A model generated the notes under the pieces. That model made no database searches, had not been told where the DNA came from, and was given only the letters and a program-made list of their open reading frames with translations. Shown in pieces: positions 17,425 to 25,951 of a stretch of DNA of 45,560 bases. The stretch comes from Anaerolineales bacterium (lineage in GTDB: Bacteria; Chloroflexota; Anaerolineae; Anaerolineales; UBA11858). The stretch is taken from assembly GCA_018335275.1 (NCBI GenBank), contig JAGXKM010000009.1, forward strand, positions 1-45,560. Reading direction: 5' to 3'. Each line of letters starts with the position of its first letter. Position 1 is the stretch's first letter. Made by a program: the position numbers and the translations under genes.

Positions 17425-18723
17425 CTATTGATCCTGAAGTTGATCTTGAATTTGAGATACAGCTTCTTCTGGATCCATCTGATCTTCGAGCACCGAGATG
17501 ACTGCTTCCTGAAACACAAGGCCTGCATGATCTAGAAATTTCTGAGAAGGAATCAAGTTCGCCGCAGGAAGAACCCGCTCAAAAAAGTTGGTCTCCACCT
17601 CGTCTTTTCCCCAAAAAGGCATCGAGGAGGATAGAGGAGGGACAAAACCCGCCTCCGTGGTCCATTCTGCAAGATAACGTTCTTCAGTAAAGAAATCAAT
17701 GAACTGCACACCCACATCAACCTGTTCAGAACCTTTGTCAACGAGCGACCACACCCAGCCGGTGGTATAAGAAAACGCTTTCCCGTTTGAGGTAGGTAAA
17801 GCTGCTAAAGATGTATTTGGAGCATTCGCTTGTAAAAAACTTGAACTCCAAGTAATGACCTGGGTGGACCGACGCTCGGTATACGCATTCCAGGCTTGCT
17901 GATCTGTTTCAAATTGTGTCAACCAAAAAGGCATGACCTCTTCCTGGTGGGCCTGCTGGTAAAAGGTCAAGACTTCTAATATTGGGGTTCTATCAACGAG
18001 ATAAGCATCATTTAATTGTGCAAACTCCCCCCCTAAACTTTCGTAAAATGCTAAGGTGACAAGCGCGTCAGAATCAGAAGCGGGAAAGATCATCGCCTGT
18101 GAAGTGGAAAGCAGCTCTTCCCAGGTACCAGGCGGATTCTCAAAACTACCCGTCTGATACGCAAATACCAAGATGTCCGCCGCAAATGGAATCCCGTATG
18201 TTTTCTCATTGTAGACTGCTAATTGGTCGGCAAATGAATACCAACTTTTCTCCTCAAAAAAAGCCGCATACTCACCAAATGGGGTGATCAATTCCTCTTC
18301 AGCTGTCTTTTCCATCAAAGCACGGGGAATGGCAATTACATCCGGCAAGGCCCCAGGAGCTGCTTCCTGTGCAGTTCTTAACGTGTTCAGAATGCTCCCG
18401 GGACCGGAAAGATCTTTCACCCGGACATCGATTGTCAGCGAGGGGTTTTGAGAAGAATACTCTTCCAGGCGCGATTTGAAAAGCTCCCCGTCTGGAGTCC
18501 CATTCTGGGGGTCAAATTGAGGAGGAATCCAAACCGTAAACACGGTTTTCTCGCTGCTGGAGGGCTGTAAGGTGGCAGTTTCCTCTGGAGCTACTGGGGT
18601 CTCTGTCACAGCAGGGGTCATCCCCTCTCCTTCAGATGGAGAACGACCAAGAAAAGGGATTTGTGTGCAAGCAGTGAATATCAGGGTCAGGCTTAGGGTT
18701 AAAATCAGGATCATCTTCTTCAT
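17425..18723 (-). CDS. Extracellular solute-binding lipoprotein (ABC-type)
   Basis: MKKMILILTLSLTLIFTACTQ lipobox; SBP-like body (YGIPFAADILVFAYQTGSFENPPGTWEELL). No permease genes adjacent. Confidence 0.85.
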   Translation of the reverse strand: MKKMILILTLSLTLIFTACTQIPFLGRSPSEGEGMTPAVTETPVAPEETATLQPSSSEKTVFTVWIPPQFDPQNGTPDGELFKSRLEEYSSQNPSLTIDVRVKDLSGPGSILNTLRTAQEAAPGALPDVIAIPRALMEKTAEEELITPFGEYAAFFEEKSWYSFADQLAVYNEKTYGIPFAADILVFAYQTGSFENPPGTWEELLSTSQAMIFPASDSDALVTLAFYESLGGEFAQLNDAYLVDRTPILEVLTFYQQAHQEEVMPFWLTQFETDQQAWNAYTERRSTQVITWSSSFLQANAPNTSLAALPTSNGKAFSYTTGWVWSLVDKGSEQVDVGVQFIDFFTEERYLAEWTTEAGFVPPLSSSMPFWGKDEVETNFFERVLPAANLIPSQKFLDHAGLVFQEAVISVLEDQMDPEEAVSQIQDQLQDQ

Positions 18724-18809
18724 AGTTCTATCCGGTGTCTTCAATGGATTCCATGGCAATGAACACACATTAAACCATAAATCTACGCTCCTGAAAGAGA
18801 TCTTTCCCA

Positions 18810-19823
18810 TCAACTGCCCAGAAAAGGTTCAAAAAGCAGCTTTTCCAGCAAAATAGCAGCCTGTTGAACATCGTCCCAATCCACCATCTCCGAAGGGCTG
18901 TGCACATACCGGCAGGGGATGGACAAACAACCAGAAGGAACGCCTCCTCGCGTGAGTTGAATGGAGGCAGCATCCGTCGTTCCTCTTTCTAAAACCTCTC
19001 TCTGGCAGCTGATTTTATGTTTTCGAGCAACATCTATCATCCAATCCACCACCTCTGGATGGGAGAGCATCCCTTTATCCCTGATTTTTATAGCCGGCCC
19101 TTCTCCCAAGGAAACATCCATCTTCACCCCCTGGGGTGTATCACCCGTCCGGGTCACATCAATCGCTAAACCGATATCCGGTTCCAGCTGGTAAGCGGCA
19201 GGCCCAGCTCCCCGTAAACCTACCTCCTCCTGGTTGCTGAACACAAACCAACTTTCATGAGGGGTTCGTTTTGGGGATTGATGCACTTTACGTAACGTTT
19301 CCACCATCACCGCCACGCCAACCCGGTCATCCAGAGCTTTGGAGACCACCCGTTTTCCCAGATCCAACCACGGACGGTCAAACACCGCCACATCGCCGAT
19401 ATCAATCGAGCATTGGTTCTCATTTTCCGCCCCGATGTCAATGTACATTTTGTCAAGTCCAGGGACCTTTTTGCGTTTCCCCGACCCTTCCACATCAATC
19501 ACCCCGCGCGTACCATCCAGGAACCGCACTCTCCCACCCAGCAAATAACTGGGGTAAACGCCCCCCATGTTCGTGAAACGAATGAAGCCCCGCTTGTCTA
19601 TATGAGTGGCGATGAGTCCTATTTCATCGAGGTGGGAGGCAATCATGATCCTCTTCCCCCCCTCCCTCACCTCCCCTTTGCGGACGATCAAATTCCCCAT
19701 GGAGTCAACCCTGATTTCATCCGCCATCGTTTCGATTTCTTCCCGAACAAAATCCCGGAGTTCCTTTTCATGACCCGGGGGAGCCGGGATTTCAACCAAT
19801 GATTTCAGCAATGACTTCATCAA
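18810..19823 (-). CDS. M42 family metallopeptidase (copy 1)
   Basis: ASHLDEIGLIAT, SKALDDRVGVAV, SNQEEVGLRGA, AIDVTRTGD, YVHSPSEM. Confidence 0.92.
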   Translation of the reverse strand: MMKSLLKSLVEIPAPPGHEKELRDFVREEIETMADEIRVDSMGNLIVRKGEVREGGKRIMIASHLDEIGLIATHIDKRGFIRFTNMGGVYPSYLLGGRVRFLDGTRGVIDVEGSGKRKKVPGLDKMYIDIGAENENQCSIDIGDVAVFDRPWLDLGKRVVSKALDDRVGVAVMVETLRKVHQSPKRTPHESWFVFSNQEEVGLRGAGPAAYQLEPDIGLAIDVTRTGDTPQGVKMDVSLGEGPAIKIRDKGMLSHPEVVDWMIDVARKHKISCQREVLERGTTDAASIQLTRGGVPSGCLSIPCRYVHSPSEMVDWDDVQQAAILLEKLLFEPFLGS

Positions 19824-19851
19824 ACTACTCCTTTTATCCTTTTCTCCAACG

Positions 19852-20919
19852 CTACGTACCCAAAGCGCCCAATATGTCCGAAGACATGTTTTTCAAAGCG
19901 GCTTCCACGAAATTCAAGGTCGCCTGGTAATCCTCCAACCTGACCAACGACACAGGAGAATGCAAGTACCGAGTGGGCACAGAAATCGAAACGCTGGGAA
20001 TACCGCTGCGTTGTCTGTGAATGGCGGCTGCATCTGTCCTTCCGCCACCTGGCTGGCGAAATTGGAAAGAGAGATCCTCTTCTTCCCCGACACGAAGGAG
20101 ATATTGGACCAGCCGGGGATCCGATATCGTCCCGGAATCCGCAGTGTAAACAGCAGCGCCTTTCCCTAAACGTGTGTTATAAAACGCGTTCTCAACCCCT
20201 TCTTCCCAGACGGGGAAATCACGGGCAGGCGTTGTATCTAAGACAATACTGCAATCCGGATTCAGTTTGTATGCGGCCACGTGGGCTCCCCGCAGCCCGA
20301 TCTCTTCCTGAACGGTGAAAGCAGCCAGGAGATCAATCTGCTTGGGAGCGCGCTTGATCAGTTCAATCAGGATTGCCACGCCCAGGCGATCATCAAAAGC
20401 TTTCCCAATCAGGGAATCTCCAACCTGTTTAAGCGGGGTAGCAAACACCGCCCGGTCTCCCACCTGAACGCGATCAGCGGAGCCGGCTCCCACATCAATC
20501 CGGAGCTTTTTCAGGGGAACGAAGCTTTTTCGATCCTTCTTTTCCGTGAGGTGAATGGGGGTTAGGCCGATCACACCAGGGACCTGTTCTTTACCAACCC
20601 AAACCGATTTACCGGTCAGGTATTTCTCGGAAATCCCCCCTACCTTCGCAAAGCGATAACAACCGTCATCATCCTCTGCAGTCAGCATGAAGCCCACTTC
20701 ATCCATATGCGCCGCGACCATCACTTTCATTCTGGGACCGCTTTCTTCTCCCCGGCAAGCAACAAGCAAATTCCCCAGTGGGTCCACCTGAATTTCATCT
20801 GCAAAGGGTTTGATTTCTTTCATGACCCGTTCCCGGACAGCGCTTTCCGCACCAGAAACACCACTGAGGTTGGATAAGGTTTCAATAAGAGAAAGGTCAA
20901 ATTGATTGTCTGTGCTCAT
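19852..20919 (-). CDS. M42 family metallopeptidase (copy 2)
   Basis: AAHMDEVGFMLT, GKAFDDRLGVAI, TVQEEIGLRGA, VLDTTPARD, YLHSPVSL. Confidence 0.92.
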   Translation of the reverse strand: MSTDNQFDLSLIETLSNLSGVSGAESAVRERVMKEIKPFADEIQVDPLGNLLVACRGEESGPRMKVMVAAHMDEVGFMLTAEDDDGCYRFAKVGGISEKYLTGKSVWVGKEQVPGVIGLTPIHLTEKKDRKSFVPLKKLRIDVGAGSADRVQVGDRAVFATPLKQVGDSLIGKAFDDRLGVAILIELIKRAPKQIDLLAAFTVQEEIGLRGAHVAAYKLNPDCSIVLDTTPARDFPVWEEGVENAFYNTRLGKGAAVYTADSGTISDPRLVQYLLRVGEEEDLSFQFRQPGGGRTDAAAIHRQRSGIPSVSISVPTRYLHSPVSLVRLEDYQATLNFVEAALKNMSSDILGALGT

Positions 20920-20922
20920 CCG

Positions 20923-21993
20923 TCATTCTTCCCATTCTAAGGTGGATAAAAAATTTGCATCCAAACGGTCAATCAAAGCCTGGCTCAATTTTGCCACTGC
21001 CCGGATATCTTCTTTATGCACCATTTCGACCGGAGTGTGCATGTAACGAAGAGGAATACTGAGCACCATCGTGGGCACACCGGCTGCTGAAATTTGCAGG
21101 ACATCGGCATCCGTACCCGAGCGCATGGGGAGAGGTTCTCTGTTTACAGAGATATCTTCTTCTTCAGCAGCTTCCTCAAAGGCCCGATACAGACCGGGGT
21201 GAACGCTGGGTCCCCAACCCAATGGGATTTCTTCGCCCATGGGATAAGATTTATGGTCCGGCGTGCCCGGGGCGGAAGCAAACGTGACATCCACAGCAAC
21301 AGCCAGATCCGGCTGAAGGGTATAAGCTGATGTCAACGCCCCGGACATGTTTTCCTCCTCCTGGGAGGTGGCGACGACCCATACATCCCAGGCAGGGTCT
21401 CTGGTCTGGAGTGAAGTCAGCATGATCGTGATCGCAGCCACGGATGCCCGGTTGTCTAATGCAGGTCCAGCGATCAAATTGTCTCCCATCATGAGAGGAG
21501 GCTGTTGAAATGAGACCAGATCCCCTATCTGGACCATGTCCTTTAACTCTGCTTCTTTCAGGCCGAGATCCACAATCAGATATTTGAACTCCACGGAGTC
21601 CTTCGGAGCTGAGTCAGGAAGGAGAGCCTTCGGGAGCTGGTCGATCACGCCCGGCAAATCCTCCTCCCCGTGCACGGTAACGATCCCCCCCGGTAAAACC
21701 CGGGGGTCCACACCACCCACAGAGGTCACACGCAGGAAATCACCTTGATAACCTGTGACCATCAAGCCGATGGCATCCATATGTGCAGCAAATAGGATTT
21801 TGGGACGCGGCTGAGGAGCATTACCTCTGACCACCCCCTCCAGGCTGCCTAAAGGGCTCACCCGGAGTTCGTCCACCATAGGTTCCCAGATTTCTTGAAG
21901 GTAACGAAGGACAGGGTCTTCGCGCCCTGACAAACCCGGAACGTGAAGCAAATCCAGAAGAAGGTCATTCATTTCCATACTATCCATAATCAA
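20923..21993 (-). CDS. M42 family metallopeptidase (copy 3, more divergent)
   Basis: AAHMDAIGLMVT, GPALDNRASVAA, TSQEEENMSGA, AVDVTFASA, YMHTPVEM. Confidence 0.9.
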   Translation of the reverse strand: MIMDSMEMNDLLLDLLHVPGLSGREDPVLRYLQEIWEPMVDELRVSPLGSLEGVVRGNAPQPRPKILFAAHMDAIGLMVTGYQGDFLRVTSVGGVDPRVLPGGIVTVHGEEDLPGVIDQLPKALLPDSAPKDSVEFKYLIVDLGLKEAELKDMVQIGDLVSFQQPPLMMGDNLIAGPALDNRASVAAITIMLTSLQTRDPAWDVWVVATSQEEENMSGALTSAYTLQPDLAVAVDVTFASAPGTPDHKSYPMGEEIPLGWGPSVHPGLYRAFEEAAEEEDISVNREPLPMRSGTDADVLQISAAGVPTMVLSIPLRYMHTPVEMVHKEDIRAVAKLSQALIDRLDANFLSTLEWEE

Positions 21994-21996
21994 TCC

Positions 21997-22398
21997 TTAG
22001 GAACCGTCTTCCGTCGGGGAAGGCACGATGGTCGGAGTCTCGGAAGGGAGATCCGTGGGGGAGGCGGTGAATGTCGGCGTTTCAGACGGCGTATTCGTCA
22101 AGGTCGGTGAAGGGAGCGGGGTGTCTGTAGGCAAGGGAGTGGGAGTCCAGGTATTCGTCGGCAAGGGCGTTAATGAGGGTGTAAAAGAGGGGAAAGGGGT
22201 CCGCACCAGCGGTTTCAAAGTTTCGGTAAAGGTCGGCGCGGGATTGAAATCCTGTGTAGGTGACGGAGTGGGAGTGTCGCGCTGGATCGTGTTTATGCGC
22301 ACAAAGACCAAACCAGTGCAGTAACAAGGAATGGTAACGATGAGAATAATTAAAAAAATTGACCGAAGTCGGCCGCGTTTTCTTGCTCTTTCAAACAT
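21997..22398 (-). CDS. Single-TM protein with long Thr/Pro/Ser-rich tail
   Basis: MFERARKRGRLRSIFLIILIVTIPCYCTGLVFVRI, then PTPSPTQ...TWTPTPLPTDTPLPSPTLTNTPSETPT. Abuts the M42 cluster. Confidence 0.6.
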   Translation of the reverse strand: MFERARKRGRLRSIFLIILIVTIPCYCTGLVFVRINTIQRDTPTPSPTQDFNPAPTFTETLKPLVRTPFPSFTPSLTPLPTNTWTPTPLPTDTPLPSPTLTNTPSETPTFTASPTDLPSETPTIVPSPTEDGS

Positions 22399-22634
22399 GT
22401 AATGACCACTGGTTGATAATGGTTTTGCCTGATCAAAAATCAAGCTCCACGGTACAGGGTTCAGAAAACCTGACCGCTACCTATCCCGCTTTATATCATA
22501 TAATCCCAGTGTATTATAAGGCAGAACATAAGAATTAAAACCCTTGTCGGGAAAGGCAAAGAGCCAGATTAAATGATTATCCACGCACCTGAGATTATAT
22601 TTCCCCGTTCACGGATCATAGGGGAGATATTGAC

Positions 22635-23372
22635 ATGAACCTGCCACAAAGGGTTCACACTCTTCTTTTCGATTTTGACGGGACCCTGTGTCACCGCCGC
22701 CCTTCCTCCCTGGATGTATTTTTCCATCTTCTCGAGAATACAGATCTTGAAGTGGATCCAGAATCAAAGCGGAATACGAGACGCTTCGTGCATTATTATT
22801 GGGCCAATTCGCAGGAATTAATGCAGGACATTAAAGAGTTTGACAAGTTAACCCCACCTTTTTGGGAAAACTATCTGAAACGCAAACTGATAGCTTTTGG
22901 GTTAGATGAGGAACGCGGCAGCGCCCTCTCTTCTCAGCTTCAACCGGGGATGGAGAAAGAATATCAACCAGAACCATGGATTCCCCCTGACGTTCATCCC
23001 ACGCTGTCCGCGTTACAACGGGAAGGGTACACGCTGGGATTGGTCTCCAACCGATCCATGCCTATTGGTGGTGAGTTAAGCGAACATGACCTTGACCGTT
23101 ACTTTGATTTTCACTATACAGCTGGAGAAATCCAGAGTTGGAAACCTGACCAGGCGATCTTTGAATTCGCCCTGGACTTAGCCCAGAGCACACCGCAGCA
23201 GACTTCTTTCATCGGTGATAACTACTACGCGGACATCCTGGGAGCGAAAAACGTAGGTCTGCATACCATCCTCATCGACCCCCATGACACTTTCCCGGAT
23301 GCGGATTGCTCTGTGATCCATTCTATAGGGGAACTTAGGGGCAGGCATCAAGTGAATCCCAGGGAAGCTTAA
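22635..23372 (+). CDS. HAD-family hydrolase
   Basis: HTLLFDFDGTLCHRR, LGLVSNRS, SFIGDNYYADILGAKNVG; SD GGGGAGA. Confidence 0.9.
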   Translation: MNLPQRVHTLLFDFDGTLCHRRPSSLDVFFHLLENTDLEVDPESKRNTRRFVHYYWANSQELMQDIKEFDKLTPPFWENYLKRKLIAFGLDEERGSALSSQLQPGMEKEYQPEPWIPPDVHPTLSALQREGYTLGLVSNRSMPIGGELSEHDLDRYFDFHYTAGEIQSWKPDQAIFEFALDLAQSTPQQTSFIGDNYYADILGAKNVGLHTILIDPHDTFPDADCSVIHSIGELRGRHQVNPREA

Positions 23373-23392
23373 AAATAATTGGATGATCTTTT

Positions 23393-24442
23393 TTAGCGGT
23401 TAAGTAATATTTTTTGTGTGGGGTAAGGAAGATCAATATTCTCCTCTTCAAAACGCCGGTAGAGAGCGAGATTGATGGCTTCCTGCACATCCATATAGAA
23501 ATTATAATCAGGTCGTTCCACAAAATAGACCACTTCGAAAATCAAAGCAAAATCACCCAACGTTTTCAAATGCGCGCGGTCAAATCGGACTTCCTCCAAG
23601 GATTGGACAACATCTTCCACCATGGACGGAATTCGCTGCAGAGTTTCATGGGGCGTCTCATAAGAAACACCAAAGGTAAAGTCTATTCTTCGTTCCTGCA
23701 GGCGTTTGTAATTTCGGATGCGGCTGTTCAACAAATCCGAGTTGGAAAACACCAACTCTTCTCCTGACAGGCTGCGAACACGTGTGCTCTTCAACCCGAT
23801 ATCCTCCACTGTGCCCGCAAATTCATCCACGACGATAAAATCTCCCATGGCAAAGGGTTTGTCCATAGCAATGGATAAGGACGCAAATAGATCCCCCAAT
23901 ACATTTTGGACTGCCAGAGCAACCGCAATACCTCCAATGCCTAAACTGGCGATGAGCGAGCTGATCTCCACGCCCAAGTTATCCAGGATCAGCAGCCCAA
24001 CCAGGACCCAGAGAGCGATTTTCGCTACCAGACCAAAGGCATCAATGGTGGTGGCAGATTCCCCTTGGTCCTCATCTAATTTCCCAGAAACGCCGCGGTT
24101 GACATAAAAGGTGATCAAACTCATCCCCCAGAAACCAAGCTGCAGGAAAAAGGCAATCCGAACTATTTTATTCAATATAGATTGATCGCCTTCCGGCAAG
24201 GTCAACACCAAAGACCCCACATAGATGCCGATGATCAATAAAAAGAAGAAACGCGTTTGCCGGATCAAGGGGAGAAAGTAATCGTCGATTTCCGTGGCAG
24301 ATTTTTCAATCAGGGAAACCACGCGGTTTCTAGAAAACTTTTTTATCAATTCCAGGGCGATCACTACAAGCCCCAGGATGCCAAATGCCATGAGCCATGT
24401 TTGAATGCTGTTCCCATAGAAAAGGGTATCTAAGAAATTCAT
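23393..24442 (-). CDS. Mechanosensitive ion channel (MscS) family protein
   Basis: GIGGIAVALAVQNVLGDLFASLSIAMDKPFAMGDFIVVDEFAGTVEDIGLKSTRVRSLSGE. Confidence 0.92.
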   Translation of the reverse strand: MNFLDTLFYGNSIQTWLMAFGILGLVVIALELIKKFSRNRVVSLIEKSATEIDDYFLPLIRQTRFFFLLIIGIYVGSLVLTLPEGDQSILNKIVRIAFFLQLGFWGMSLITFYVNRGVSGKLDEDQGESATTIDAFGLVAKIALWVLVGLLILDNLGVEISSLIASLGIGGIAVALAVQNVLGDLFASLSIAMDKPFAMGDFIVVDEFAGTVEDIGLKSTRVRSLSGEELVFSNSDLLNSRIRNYKRLQERRIDFTFGVSYETPHETLQRIPSMVEDVVQSLEEVRFDRAHLKTLGDFALIFEVVYFVERPDYNFYMDVQEAINLALYRRFEEENIDLPYPTQKILLNR

Positions 24443-24596
24443 TCCCTACCTTCCTTTCCTTATCTGCCTTTCACCACATAATTCCGATCATATTATAGAT
24501 ACTCTCTGCTTTGCGTAAAGAGGAACCATCTCTTTAAAAACAAACGGGGTAAGTTTTGATTTCCGCAATGGAAAACAATACATGGGAAATACATTC

Positions 24597-25706
24597 CTAT
24601 CCGCTATTGGGAGGGGATTGGAATGCCCGCACGAAACCTTTTCTCTGATCTTCCTCCATCCGGTGATAAACCGTATAGGTTGGATAAGGGAGGTCAATCC
24701 CTGCATCGGTCAGAGCATCATACAGGCAGCTGTTGAGTTTATCCAAAATACGCCTTGTTTCAACATAATTTTCGATCCAACATCGAACTCGGAATATCAT
24801 CGCATAATCACCCCATTCAACGAACAAAGCTTCGATCCTTCGGTCTTTCATCACCCAACCCTGGCTGCTGACTGCGTCGATCATCACTTGTCTGGCTTGA
24901 TCGATATCTGTACCGTAGCCCACGCCGACATGGGTTTCCACGCGATACACAGTGCTGGGGATGGAATGATTGACAATCAGGCTTGTTCCGATCACGGAGT
25001 TGGGGATAACAACCATGCGATTATCGCGGGTTCGAATGCGGGTGCTGCGCAATCCCACATCCTTCACATCTCCCCAAGTATCTAACTCCAGGATCTCAAT
25101 CCTGTCCCCAATCCTGAAAGGCCTATCCGCCATGATCACAAAACCGTTGATCGTGTCCTCCAGCGTGGCGCGAGCAGCCAGAGCCACCGCCAAAGATCCA
25201 ATCCCAAGTGTGGTAACGAACGCGCTGATGTTGACTTCAAAATGGCTCAGAAAGAGGATGAGGGCAATGAAACCAATTAAAACGAGCAACACGCGGCGGG
25301 CAAAAGGTAAGACTTGCTCATCTAACGTAGAGTCTGTTTGTTCGACCATCTTCTGGTCATACCATGCGGTTATTCGATTAACGACCCTCACGCTAGCAAG
25401 GATGGCCAACATCCAATAAAGGATAAAGAAGGAGTGGTTCCTATAAACTACCCATTCCTCTGGAAAAAAAGGGAGCCGTTGGACCCCTATCTGAAGTCCG
25501 ATGAAGATAGATAACAGGAATACGGGTAACCTGAGCGCCTCTAGGAGCGCATTATCAAATTCTGTCCGCGTACTCTCCAAAATCCGGATCACGACCCGAT
25601 CAAGGATCAATAATAATAAACGGCCCAACACGAACGAACCAGCTAGGATCCCCATGGAGATCAGGACTTCTTTCCATTGGGAAGAGGTGAGCAGAAGTTG
25701 AGTCAT
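24597..25706 (-). CDS. Mechanosensitive ion channel (MscS) family protein (second paralog)
   Basis: GIGSLAVALAARATLEDTINGFVIMADRPFRIGDRIEILELDTWGDVKDVGLRSTRIRTRDNR. Confidence 0.92.
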   Translation of the reverse strand: MTQLLLTSSQWKEVLISMGILAGSFVLGRLLLLILDRVVIRILESTRTEFDNALLEALRLPVFLLSIFIGLQIGVQRLPFFPEEWVVYRNHSFFILYWMLAILASVRVVNRITAWYDQKMVEQTDSTLDEQVLPFARRVLLVLIGFIALILFLSHFEVNISAFVTTLGIGSLAVALAARATLEDTINGFVIMADRPFRIGDRIEILELDTWGDVKDVGLRSTRIRTRDNRMVVIPNSVIGTSLIVNHSIPSTVYRVETHVGVGYGTDIDQARQVMIDAVSSQGWVMKDRRIEALFVEWGDYAMIFRVRCWIENYVETRRILDKLNSCLYDALTDAGIDLPYPTYTVYHRMEEDQRKGFVRAFQSPPNSG

Positions 25707-25888
25707 GAATATCTCCTAAGGATTAGAGTTTACATGGCATTCACACCACGGTTTATTGATCATAACACAGCCTGAAAGAAACTCGTTTCTACATCCCAGT
25801 TTCTGTTGATCAAAAATCGATGCCAATAACCTGCTTTCTTCAAGATCTCCCGGGCAAACCCAACTTGGTCCTCTGAGCTTTAAATCCA

Positions 25889-25921
25889 TCGAGCCGGCCT
25901 GATTAATCAGTACCGGCTCGA
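25889..25921. repeat. Inverted repeat downstream of the DUF3179 gene
   Basis: TCGAGCCGG...CCGGCTCGA enclosing palindrome CTGATTAATCAG. Stem-loop, but no U-tract. Confidence 0.55.
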
Positions 25922-25951
25922 CGTATCGCCTGATTCTTCCATAGAAAAAGG

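Noticed and set aside
22028-22324. 98-aa plus-strand ORF rich in Gly/Val (VGVSEGRSVGEAVNVGVSDG)
   Set aside because: Antisense of the Thr/Pro-rich repeat tail; repeat periodicity creates the open frame.
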